In this document: piece by piece, positions 1 through 6,685 of the stretch
Position numbering within the stretch: position 1 is the first letter of the stretch
Layout: every line of letters starts with the position of its first letter
NCBI GenBank assembly: GCA_964606065.1
Contig: CAZSEX010000007.1
Coordinates: 1-56,299 of the forward strand
Length of the DNA: 56,299 bases
DNA from: JAFGHJ01 sp964606065
Lineage (GTDB): Bacteria > Hydrothermota > UBA3072
Direction: 5' to 3'
Notes under the pieces: generated by a model
What the model saw: only the letters and a program-made list of their open reading frames with translations
Database searches by the model: none
What the model was told of the DNA's origin: nothing
Position numbers and translations under genes: made by a program

Positions 1-473
1 TTATATCTAGAATAATAAAAACCCAGCAAATCTTGAATCTCTACAAAACATGCTGCCCTGCCTGAAAAGTACCAGTCGACGCCCAATCCGAAAGTTGTAT
101 AAATGTAAAAAGTCGAATAATCCTCATAATAGTTACTCTCACTATTAAAAGAAGCTCCCATATTCAAAAGAGAATACAGGGAAACATTATCGCGAGTAAA
201 GTATAACAACACATCTACACTGTTATAAGGATAAACATAACCATACGAATGGGAATTAAGAGAGAAATCTTTACCTTCGAAATCCAGCAAGCCAAAACTA
301 ATCCTTAAACCGAAACGGTCCGAAGGATTTACGGTTAGGCTTAAATTGTATCGCTTATACCATTCATTATATGCCGGATGCACATTAGACAAGGATGTTT
401 CAAGCCTGGACCTCGAATATAAAGGGCACGCAGATAGCGGCAAAACTAACACTAAAAAAGCAAGTTTTTTCAT
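1..473 (-). CDS. Partial secreted beta-rich protein, probable outer-membrane protein or lipoprotein
   Basis: The gene starts with ATG at 473 and runs off the left edge, so only about 157 residues are visible and no stop is seen. The N-terminus is a signal peptide ending in a lipobox-like LSAC (Cys16). The rest is rich in alternating aromatic and polar residues (Tyr, Phe, Ser, Asn), with short strands separated by glycine or asparagine turns, as in small outer-membrane beta-barrels. A strong AAAGGAG site lies 6-8 bases upstream, and a consensus promoter and palindrome lie upstream of that. Family not recognised. The coding call is firm; membrane location is inference. Confidence 0.72.
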   Translation of the reverse strand, partial: MKKLAFLVLVLPLSACPLYSRSRLETSLSNVHPAYNEWYKRYNLSLTVNPSDRFGLRISFGLLDFEGKDFSLNSHSYGYVYPYNSVDVLLYFTRDNVSLYSLLNMGASFNSESNYYEDYSTFYIYTTFGLGVDWYFSGRAACFVEIQDLLGFYYSRY

Positions 474-489
474 TTTTATTATCTCCTTT

Positions 490-503
490 CCAAAGTACTT
501 TGG
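490..503. promoter_or_regulatory. Perfect 14-bp palindrome in the leader of the first gene
   Basis: The sequence CCAAAGTACTTTGG is its own reverse complement. It lies between the predicted -10 box (516-521) and the ribosome binding site of the gene starting at 473, so it would fall just after the transcription start. A dimeric repressor site is the obvious reading, but no regulator is identified. Confidence 0.4.
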
Positions 504-515
504 TTTATAAAGTAT

Positions 516-543
516 AAAATAGTCGTTTTTTATTTTTTGTCAA
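516..543 (-). promoter_or_regulatory. Sigma-70 type promoter for the gene at 1-473
   Basis: On the minus strand a TTGACA -35 (538-543) and a TATTTT -10 (516-521) are separated by 16 bases. The predicted start is near 509, giving a leader of roughly 35 bases. The same TTGACA box recurs ahead of many genes in this window. Confidence 0.6.
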
Positions 544-779
544 GGGGGGAGATAGGAATTATCGAAAAAGTAGGTTATATCCAACTTATTCTTATACCCT
601 GATGAGTTTGTATTAACGAAGGATTTGTATTTTACAGATATGTTTTCAACTTTTTGATAATTATTATATATAAAATTATTATTTATATTTGAGGAATTTT
701 TTGCAAAGAATTTTTCTCCCAACCTAATTATAGGCAGTAATAAAAGGGAATTTTTTAGACGTTGATTTTTTTATCGCGA
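544..779. other. Intergenic stretch, no gene supported
   Basis: Together with the promoter and palindrome at 490-543, this fills the gap between the first gene and the dehydrogenase. One open frame of 60 codons on the minus strand is Asn/Lys/Tyr-rich with no ribosome binding site, and I do not regard it as a gene. Nothing else is evident. Confidence 0.5.
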
Positions 780-1523
780 TTATTTTGCGGTATAACCTCC
801 ATCGATTAATAAATTGATTCCCGTAACAAATTCGTTCTCGGCTAAGAAGATTATGGCGTGGGCAATTTCTTCCGGTCTGCCGAGTCTTCCAATGGGATGC
901 TTGGCAACTACCTCGTCGTAAAAGTCGCCGAGTGCTTCTTTGTTTACCATGCCGGATTCCACATATCCGGGATTTACCGAATTGACACGGATGTTTTTGC
1001 CTGCGTATTCCATAGCCAGAGATTTGGTCAATGTGTTAACCGCTCCTTTGCTTGCGTTGTAAGCAAAGGCGCCAGGTTGTCCCACAAACCCTAAAATAGA
1101 AGAAGTGTTTATTATGCATCCTCCACCTTTTTTTAGCATTTCCTGAAGAGCGTATTTACATCCAAAAAATACACCGTCCTGGTTAATGGAGATTACTTTG
1201 TGGTAATCCTCATAATCTAATGTATGGGTTTCTGCCATAATGCCAACTCCGGCATTATTAATGATTATATCCAGTTGCCCATACTTTTGAACTGTGTCTT
1301 TAACCATTTTTTTTACCGATTCTTCTTCAGCTACATTTACATGAGTATAGTAAACATCGGCTCCATTTTCTTTTAGTTCTCTTTCTAACGCTTTGCCGTT
1401 TTCGTCATTTAAATCCGCGATTACCACTTTTGATTCTTTTTTGACAAAGGCTTTTACCGTTGCTTTGCCAATGCCGGATGCTCCTCCTGTGACTATTACA
1501 ATTCTATTTTTTAGCTCATACAT
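780..1523 (-). CDS. Short-chain dehydrogenase/reductase (SDR), classical type
   Basis: A 247-residue NAD(P)-dependent oxidoreductase of the FabG/glucose-dehydrogenase-like classical SDR group. Visible motifs are the dinucleotide-binding TGGASGIG (12-19), NNAG (89-92), the catalytic Ser near 142 and Tyr155-x3-Lys159 in YNASK, and the PG motif after the sixth strand. Asp37 at the end of strand 2 (IADLND) suggests NAD rather than NADP, by family rule. Start ATG at 1523 has GAGGAGG six bases upstream. It stands alone, so substrate cannot be deduced. A FabG role is less likely because no fatty-acid genes are nearby. Confidence 0.88.
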   Translation of the reverse strand: MYELKNRIVIVTGGASGIGKATVKAFVKKESKVVIADLNDENGKALERELKENGADVYYTHVNVAEEESVKKMVKDTVQKYGQLDIIINNAGVGIMAETHTLDYEDYHKVISINQDGVFFGCKYALQEMLKKGGGCIINTSSILGFVGQPGAFAYNASKGAVNTLTKSLAMEYAGKNIRVNSVNPGYVESGMVNKEALGDFYDEVVAKHPIGRLGRPEEIAHAIIFLAENEFVTGINLLIDGGYTAK

Positions 1524-1967
1524 ACGATCCTCCTCTATTTAAATTTAAGGTTAATTGTTACATTAACAATGAAAGTTATCGAAGTTAGTAGAAAGAATTG
1601 TTAATTCCCTTATAATTATAGAGTATGGGAATTTAATATTTCGGCAAGAGGATAGAGCGAGATGCGGTGGAATCCAGGCGTGGCTTTTTTCTCTACCTAA
1701 ACCATATATCTGAAATCCCGAAAACTATTTAACGATTTGACTATAGCGATAGCTATTTCGTAGGGATTCAAAAAACAAGCAGGGTTTTTCTCTGCGCTAC
1801 TACCGGTCTCTCTGTGGTGATTTTACACTTGAGATTGCTTCACGTGAGAGCGGTAAAGAAGAAAAGTTAACAATGACAATTTTTTCGTGTATTTTTTCAA
1901 ACACTTATTTAAAAGGAGTGGTGGTTTCGTGTATTTGGTGTATTTCCTGGTTAAATTACTTGGTTTT
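1524..1967. other. 444-bp intergenic region with an inverted repeat and a decayed repeat-like segment
   Basis: No coding frame is convincing. At 1554-1570 there is a perfect 7-bp inverted repeat (ATTGTTA-CAT-TAACAAT) just upstream of the dehydrogenase, a possible operator. Around 1831-1880 the text GAGATTGCTTCACGTG followed by CAATGACAAT looks like a degenerate copy of a short dispersed repeat of the GATTGCTTCGC...GCAATGAC kind found in many draft genomes. That identification is from memory and is only suggestive. Confidence 0.4.
1554..1570. promoter_or_regulatory. Inverted repeat upstream of the SDR gene, possible operator
   Basis: ATTGTTA and TAACAAT are perfectly complementary arms with a three-base CAT spacer, centred about 40 bases upstream of the SDR start codon. 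Its position suits a repressor site. No local regulator gene is present, so this is inference. Confidence 0.3.
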
Positions 1968-3023
1968 TCAAAATTTGCTCAGGCAGTTTTTTATCCTGTT
2001 CAGGCCTTCTTCTATCTCTTTTTCATCCAGGGCATAGCTGAGGCGAATCCTTGAGGGAGCGCCAAACCAGCTGCCCAGATATACTATTACTTTATAGTCA
2101 GTATAAAGTTTACCGGCAAAATTTTCGGGTTGAGGAACTTTTGGCAAAACATAAAAAGCCCCTTCCGGTTTCCATAAATCCAGACCTATATCTTTCAACC
2201 CGTTATAAATTATGTCTCTCCTCTTTCTCCATATTTTTAATTGTTGCTGTGCATAAGATTTAGGGCTTTTCGTTGCCTTTAGAGCCATATCCTGTCCGAC
2301 CAGATTGGTGTTCATGGAAGTGTGGGTTTTTATTTCTATTATTTTGTTTACAAGTTCCTGGTCGGTACTCCATAAGTATCCAACACGTAAGCCGCACATC
2401 GCGTAGGTTTTAGAAAAAGAATTTACCGTAATCACATGGTTGCCTTTTATGATGTAGTTTTCTCTTTCATAGATTATATCTTTGTAGACTTCATCTGATA
2501 CGACATATACACCGAGTTTTTCGGTAACTGTTTCTATTTCTTTTAACGTCTCTATTGCCTCGATTCTGCCGGTAGGGTTAGAGGGGGAGTTTATTAAAAC
2601 TGCCTTACATCCTTTTATTTTCTTTCTGAAATCGTCAAGGTCGATTCTTCCCTGTTGTAAATCGGTGTAAACGGCTTCCCTTCCGTTTAATTCCAGGAGG
2701 GGGGGATACGAGTAATAATAAGGTCTGGGGAGTAAAACCTTTCCCTTACCCATGGCTCTGAAGATCAAGTCCAACGCCTCCGATGCTCCATTTGTGATTA
2801 CGAAATTTTCGGCAGAGGAAGCGGGATACTCTCGCGCAAGCGCCATCCTCAGCTCTATGGAGCCCTGAATCAGTCCATATCTTAAGTCACGCCTGATGTC
2901 GATTTCTTCTATGGCTTCCCTCGGGGGAGGTAGATCCGGTTGCCCGGAACCAAAGCTTATTACCCCATTTCCCTGTTTCCCTATAAATATCGATGGACTC
3001 GTTAATTTGAATTTTGTGCTCAT
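1968..3023 (-). CDS. PLP-dependent aminotransferase, class I/II
   Basis: A 351-residue fold-type I aminotransferase resembling aspartate or aromatic aminotransferases of the I-gamma group. The visible signatures are NSPSNPTG (145-152), Asp177 and Tyr180 in SDEVY (cofactor contacts), the Schiff-base lysine K205 in SFSKTYAM, Arg213 in GLRVGY and the C-terminal substrate-carboxylate Arg in SRIRLSYA. It is shorter than the usual 390-400 residues because the N-terminal arm is trimmed. ATG at 3023 has an AAGGA site. It is monocistronic with its own TTGACA/TATTAT promoter. The amino-acid substrate cannot be fixed from sequence. Confidence 0.87.
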   Translation of the reverse strand: MSTKFKLTSPSIFIGKQGNGVISFGSGQPDLPPPREAIEEIDIRRDLRYGLIQGSIELRMALAREYPASSAENFVITNGASEALDLIFRAMGKGKVLLPRPYYYSYPPLLELNGREAVYTDLQQGRIDLDDFRKKIKGCKAVLINSPSNPTGRIEAIETLKEIETVTEKLGVYVVSDEVYKDIIYERENYIIKGNHVITVNSFSKTYAMCGLRVGYLWSTDQELVNKIIEIKTHTSMNTNLVGQDMALKATKSPKSYAQQQLKIWRKRRDIIYNGLKDIGLDLWKPEGAFYVLPKVPQPENFAGKLYTDYKVIVYLGSWFGAPSRIRLSYALDEKEIEEGLNRIKNCLSKF

Positions 3024-3104
3024 AGATTAATCCTTCGGTTTTTTAAATTTTTATTATCATAAATACCTGTGAATTGTTTTCATTCTCTGGGTAATTTATG
3101 AACA

Positions 3105-3133
3105 ATAATATACACGTTTTTAAAATATGTCAA
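3105..3133 (-). promoter_or_regulatory. Promoter of the aminotransferase gene
   Basis: Minus-strand TTGACA (3128-3133) and TATTAT (3105-3110) with a 17-base spacer. The predicted leader is about 75 bases. A near-consensus housekeeping promoter. Confidence 0.65.
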
Positions 3134-3271
3134 TAACTCTAATTTAATCGTAGATTTCTCGCCGGATTGAGATCTCCGAGTGTGACGTAGAGAAAAAAGA
3201 GTTAAATCCCAAGTTTAAAAAAACTATTACTGAATTCTTTTACGGCTCCTCGAAAAAAAGAATGATTATTC

Positions 3272-3712
3272 TTAATATGTGTAAATTCTGTCTTTCCATT
3301 CACTCCAAACGTGGAGTCTCGTTACTTCTACTTTTGTGATGTTAGTTCCTTCTTCAAGCTTGTATTCTTCAGTGTGTACGTATATTTCTCCCGGCAATAT
3401 CGGCTTGTCAAGATTTTGTTCGTTTGCCGGAAGAACATTTGGTTTTTTTCGTGATAAATTATCGTTCAGTTTTACGATGGAGGTTATGGAGCCGGTTGAG
3501 TAGTGAAAAGTAATTGAAAAACCTATGATATCCTCTTTTCCCGTATTTTTTATTGTGTACTCGACAGATAAAGAACCCGTGTTGCTTCCGATGGGTTCGG
3601 ATGTTTGCGTCCAGTGAAAACTGGTAAGTTCCGCTGCAAGAGAATGGCCGTCTCTCTCAGCGCAAGAAGCCAGCGATAATATAGTTATTATGATTACGAT
3701 TATTTTTTTCAT
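3272..3712 (-). CDS. Small lipoprotein with an FxLYD-like beta-sandwich
   Basis: A 146-residue lipoprotein. The signal peptide ends in the lipobox LASC (Cys17). The mature part contains a run typical of small immunoglobulin-like periplasmic domains of the FxLYD/DUF3426 sort: a strand with VEYTIKNTG, a turn, then IIGFSITFHY, and a PILPGE-like segment. These domains often sit on lipoproteins of unknown role. The start ATG at 3712 has a very strong GAGGAGGG site. It stands alone with its own promoter. Family assignment is by pattern only. Confidence 0.65.
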   Translation of the reverse strand: MKKIIVIIITILSLASCAERDGHSLAAELTSFHWTQTSEPIGSNTGSLSVEYTIKNTGKEDIIGFSITFHYSTGSITSIVKLNDNLSRKKPNVLPANEQNLDKPILPGEIYVHTEEYKLEEGTNITKVEVTRLHVWSEWKDRIYTY

Positions 3713-3754
3713 ATTCCCTCCTCTTTTAAATAAAAAAAATCATTTCCTCTGCAA

Positions 3755-3783
3755 AGTATAATCTATAATCTAAGATTTGTCAA
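3755..3783 (-). promoter_or_regulatory. Promoter of the small lipoprotein gene
   Basis: Minus-strand TTGACA (3778-3783), 17-base spacer, TATACT (3755-3760). It points away from the ferritin promoter at 3863-3893, so the two genes are divergent. Confidence 0.65.
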
Positions 3784-3862
3784 GGAATTTTATTTTTTTG
3801 CCTTGGTTCCCTCGTGGTTAAATTTATGTATATTCTTTGAAATCTTGTGATTAGAATTGGGG

Positions 3863-3893
3863 TTGACAAATTGCCTTATTTGGCCATGATAAT
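3863..3893 (+). promoter_or_regulatory. Promoter of the ferritin-like gene
   Basis: TTGACA at 3863-3868 is followed by ATGATA (3886-3891, 17-base spacer) or GATAAT (3888-3893, 19-base spacer). The leader to the start codon is about 30 bases. Confidence 0.55.
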
Positions 3894-3929
3894 AAAAATA
3901 GCATAAATTCCCCAAAAAAAGGAGGAATG

Positions 3930-4418
3930 ATGGGTACGAAAGGAAAAGAAATTGTAAAAGTAGATGTAAAAAAACTTATTGAATTGCTTAATAAAGCCTT
4001 AGCTGACGAGTGGCTCGCTTATTATCAGTACTGGATAGGGTCAAAAGTTGTTGTTGGCCCAATGAGAGAAGCCGTAACGGCAGAACTCGTCGAACACGCA
4101 GGAGACGAGCTAAAACACGCGGGAATGTTAGTGGAAAGAATAATTCAGCTCGGCGGTACGCCGATACTAAAACCAGAAGACTGGTATAAAATGGATAATT
4201 GCGGCTATGATGCTCCGGAAGACCCTAAAATTAAAACAATTCTTAAGCAGAACATAAAAGGTGAGCAATGCGCTATAGAAGTTTATGATAAACTTTTATC
4301 CTTCCTCGGAGATAAGGATTCCGTTACCAGAAATATGATAGAGGAAATACTCGCAGACGAAGTTGAGCATGAAGAAGACCTTCAGGCTATAGAAGAAGAT
4401 CTGAAACAGATGAAATAA
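3930..4418 (+). CDS. Ferritin-like protein of the two-cysteine DPSL/thioferritin type
   Basis: A 162-residue four-helix ferritin-like protein. The di-iron ligand set is complete: Glu27, Glu60-x2-His63, Glu112 and Glu144-x2-His147. Two cysteines, Cys91 (in DNCGYDAP) and Cys114 (in GEQCAIEVY), are separated by 22 residues. This paired-cysteine layout beside the ferroxidase centre is the hallmark described for archaeal and anaerobe DPSL or thioferritin cages, which use peroxide to oxidise and store iron. ATG codons occur at 3927 and 3930; the second is better spaced from AAAGGAGG (3918-3925). It probably protects against oxidative stress. The radical SAM and VIT-like genes follow downstream, but the 335-base gap argues against one operon. 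Confidence 0.82.
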   Translation: MGTKGKEIVKVDVKKLIELLNKALADEWLAYYQYWIGSKVVVGPMREAVTAELVEHAGDELKHAGMLVERIIQLGGTPILKPEDWYKMDNCGYDAPEDPKIKTILKQNIKGEQCAIEVYDKLLSFLGDKDSVTRNMIEEILADEVEHEEDLQAIEEDLKQMK

Positions 4419-4442
4419 AAATACTATTAAGTTTTTCTCTGT

Positions 4443-4600
4443 TCAGGGAGAAAGAATTTTCGCCGCCTCGGGCTTAAACAAATAGATTCCTTCAAGTGTT
4501 TCTATGCCTGTTATAATTTCATATCCGGTTTTGACAAAAACAGAAAAATCTCGTCCAGTAACACAGGAATCGCGAACCCACAGGATAAATTTGTAAGAAT
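4443..4600 (-). pseudogene. Possible 3' remnant of an unknown gene next to an inverted-repeat element
   Basis: The minus-strand frame ending in TGA at 4443 encodes about 50 residues with ordinary protein composition (ending EAAKILSP), but no initiation signal. Upstream it passes into the inverted repeat at 4622-4683. A plausible reading is a truncated gene cut by insertion of a small repeat element. It could equally be part of a longer dispersed repeat. Confidence 0.22.
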
Positions 4601-4621
4601 TGCCATGTGTTGCTCTTCGCA

Positions 4622-4683
4622 GAGACTGTGACAAAAATTCTCAATTGCCCTACACTGAAAAAGTTGGGTTTTGGCACAGTCTC
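4622..4683. repeat. Imperfect 15-bp terminal inverted repeats, possible miniature element
   Basis: GAGACTGTGACAAAA (4622-4636) is the reverse complement, with one mismatch, of TTTTGGCACAGTCTC (4669-4683). The 32 bases between them are unremarkable. The size and TIR-like arms suit a tiny non-autonomous mobile element or dispersed repeat. No second copy was seen in this window. Confidence 0.35.
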
Positions 4684-4753
4684 AGAGTCCCGCGGATAAC
4701 GACCAGTTATTCTCTTGACTTTCATATCTTAAGAATTATCATCCAAGGAGGAA

Positions 4754-6031
4754 ATGGTTTTAAGAATTCTATTAGTCAATCCAAATACTTGTAGAACTCC
4801 CCCTGTTATACCGGTGGGACTGGAATATTTGGCGGCAGCATTAAAAAAACACAATTACCATTGCGATATTTTAGATCTTACTTTTAGTAAAAACCCTTTG
4901 GAAAAATTAGAAGATACCTTAGAAGGTATCACCTACAATATAATTGGATTTTCAATAAGAAATATTGATACTTCTCTTTTCTTTAATAATAAATTTTTCC
5001 TTGATGAATATAAAAAAATGATAGCGCTCGTAGGGAACTATAATATTCCGGTGGTTTTAGGCGGTTCAGGATTCTCGGCTTCACCCGATGAAATTCTTGA
5101 GTATTTTAAAGTCGATTTCGGGATAATCGGTCCCGGAGAAAGAGCTTTCCCGTATTTCTTAAAATGCTGGGAATCGAATCAACTGGACAAAAAAATTATT
5201 AAAGGATGGGATTACGGATTGGATAACAATCTTGAAATATCGAGAGCTAAAGAAATAGAATACAATCGTTATATTGAAAACGACGGAATCGTTGGTTTCT
5301 CAACACATGTGGGTTGCTCTAATAAATGTCCATATTGCATTGAAGCAAACAAACCGGTTTATTTCAGAAAAATAGCTAATGTAATAAAAGAGATTAAATT
5401 TTTGATAGAACAAGGTTATAGTCATTTTCATTTATGCGATAGCGAGTTTAATGAAAATCTGGATTATTCTAAGAAGTTTTGTAAAGCAATAATTGAAAAT
5501 TATCTGGATCTAAAATGGACACTGTATATGAAACCTTATCCTTATGATGAAAAATTATTTAAGTTATTAAGCGAATCTAATGCATATCTCATAACTCTTT
5601 CAGTTGATAGTGATAAAAATATTCGGTCTGAAAACAAATATTCTTACGATGATTTAGAAAAAATTATAAAATATTGCAAAAAATATAGTATTGAATTGGC
5701 AATTGATTTACTAACAGGGTATCCAAATGAATCAATTCAATCTACAAAAGAAGTGATCGGGTTTTTCAAAAAAAATCGACCTAAAACAGTGGGGATAAAT
5801 TTTTATTATAGATTATTCAACAGTACAAGATTAACACATTTAGTTGATAAAAATCCGCTTATGCACAAAAAATTAACAAGATTATACTCAAAAGAAGAGA
5901 ATTACCTGAAACCGGTTTTTTACAGTCAGTACAACAAAGAAGAAATAGAAGAATTAATTCTCGATGATAGTTTGTTCAAAATTTCGGGAATAACTCCGGG
6001 AGTAAATTATCAACAAAAGATATCCTCTTGA
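4754..6031 (+). CDS. Cobalamin-binding-domain radical SAM enzyme
   Basis: A 425-residue protein. The N-terminal 1-150 is a Rossmann-like B12-binding domain (ILLVNPN at the start, LGGSGFSASP near 102-111, GPGERAFP near 127). The radical SAM domain follows with the [4Fe-4S]-binding Cys188-x3-Cys192-x2-Cys195 (GCSNKCPYC), preceded by FSTHVG. Members of this class do methylations, ring contractions and other radical chemistry; the product here cannot be named. ATG at 4754 sits seven bases after GGAGG. The following VIT-like gene starts 30 bases after its stop, so the two may be cotranscribed. Confidence 0.85.
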   Translation: MVLRILLVNPNTCRTPPVIPVGLEYLAAALKKHNYHCDILDLTFSKNPLEKLEDTLEGITYNIIGFSIRNIDTSLFFNNKFFLDEYKKMIALVGNYNIPVVLGGSGFSASPDEILEYFKVDFGIIGPGERAFPYFLKCWESNQLDKKIIKGWDYGLDNNLEISRAKEIEYNRYIENDGIVGFSTHVGCSNKCPYCIEANKPVYFRKIANVIKEIKFLIEQGYSHFHLCDSEFNENLDYSKKFCKAIIENYLDLKWTLYMKPYPYDEKLFKLLSESNAYLITLSVDSDKNIRSENKYSYDDLEKIIKYCKKYSIELAIDLLTGYPNESIQSTKEVIGFFKKNRPKTVGINFYYRLFNSTRLTHLVDKNPLMHKKLTRLYSKEENYLKPVFYSQYNKEEIEELILDDSLFKISGITPGVNYQQKISS

Positions 6032-6061
6032 TTTTAATTCTTTAAGGAATATCTTTTAATT

Positions 6062-6538
6062 ATGAAGCATACGCTGAAAACGGGTTTAAGTTTCGGATTG
6101 ACTTCAGCGATAATAACCACCCTCGGTTTAATGGTGGGTATTTATTCCGGAACCGGTTCCAGAGGCACGGTTTTAGGCTCGATACTTATTATAGCGATTG
6201 CAGATGCGCTCTCGGATTCTCTCGGAATTCACATGTCTGAAGAATCGGAAAATAAACACACTCCTCGTGAAATATGGGAATCAACTTTATACACTTTTTT
6301 AAGCAAATTTATTTTTGCGTCAACTTTTCTTGTTCCTGTTATTATCTTCGGACTGGAACTTGCGGTTATGATATCTGTTATATGGGGGCTTTTGTTATTA
6401 ATTCTTTTTAGTTTTTACCTGGCAAAGAATGAAGGAACTTCTCCGGGGAAAGTAATTTTCGAGCATGTTTTTGTTGCCATGGTTGTTATATTAGCGACTC
6501 ACTCTGTAGGTTTATTTGTTCGTAGATTCTTTTCGTAA
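6062..6538 (+). CDS. Short VIT1/CCC1-family iron or manganese transporter
   Basis: A 158-residue integral membrane protein with about four or five hydrophobic segments. The first third matches the VIT/CCC1 pattern: GLTSAIITTLGLMVGIYSGT, then a helix with IADALSDSLGIHMSEESE. Family proteins move Fe2+ or Mn2+ out of the cytosol in exchange for protons. The usual cytosolic metal-binding insertion between TM2 and TM3 is almost absent here, so the protein is shorter than the classic 220-250 residues. The ribosome binding site is weak (AAGGA about 14 bases upstream). The ferritin nearby suggests, but does not prove, a role in iron handling. Confidence 0.72.
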   Translation: MKHTLKTGLSFGLTSAIITTLGLMVGIYSGTGSRGTVLGSILIIAIADALSDSLGIHMSEESENKHTPREIWESTLYTFLSKFIFASTFLVPVIIFGLELAVMISVIWGLLLLILFSFYLAKNEGTSPGKVIFEHVFVAMVVILATHSVGLFVRRFFS

Positions 6539-6625
6539 TAGAAGAAAAAAGGTTAAGTTATTACTTTTTTGATTTTAGGGCTTTTTCGATAAAAATTTTT
6601 TTACTGTCCAACCGGGAATAGATTC

Positions 6626-6653
6626 TTGACATAATAGTTTTTTTCGATATAGT
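6626..6653 (+). promoter_or_regulatory. Promoter of the UDP-glucose dehydrogenase gene
   Basis: TTGACA (6626-6631), 16-base spacer, TATAGT (6648-6653). The leader is about 25 bases, with GGGAGGA directly before the start. Confidence 0.65.
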
Positions 6654-6685
6654 TAATTCGTTCTGACTTAACAAGGGAGGAATAT

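Larger units (their letters stand above)
4419..4753. other. 335-bp gap holding an imperfect inverted repeat and a possible gene fragment
   Basis: An inverted repeat occurs at 4622-4683 (listed separately). On the minus strand, 4443-4634 is open for about 60 codons, and its last 45 residues read like real protein, with the sequence VKTGYEIITGIETLEGIYLF, but there is no start with a ribosome binding site and the frame runs into the repeat. No intact gene is supported here. Confidence 0.4.

Noticed and set aside
540..722. A 60-codon open frame on the minus strand between the first two genes
   Set aside because: No ribosome site, Asn/Tyr/Lys-biased composition expected from AT-rich non-coding DNA, and it overlaps the upstream gene's promoter.
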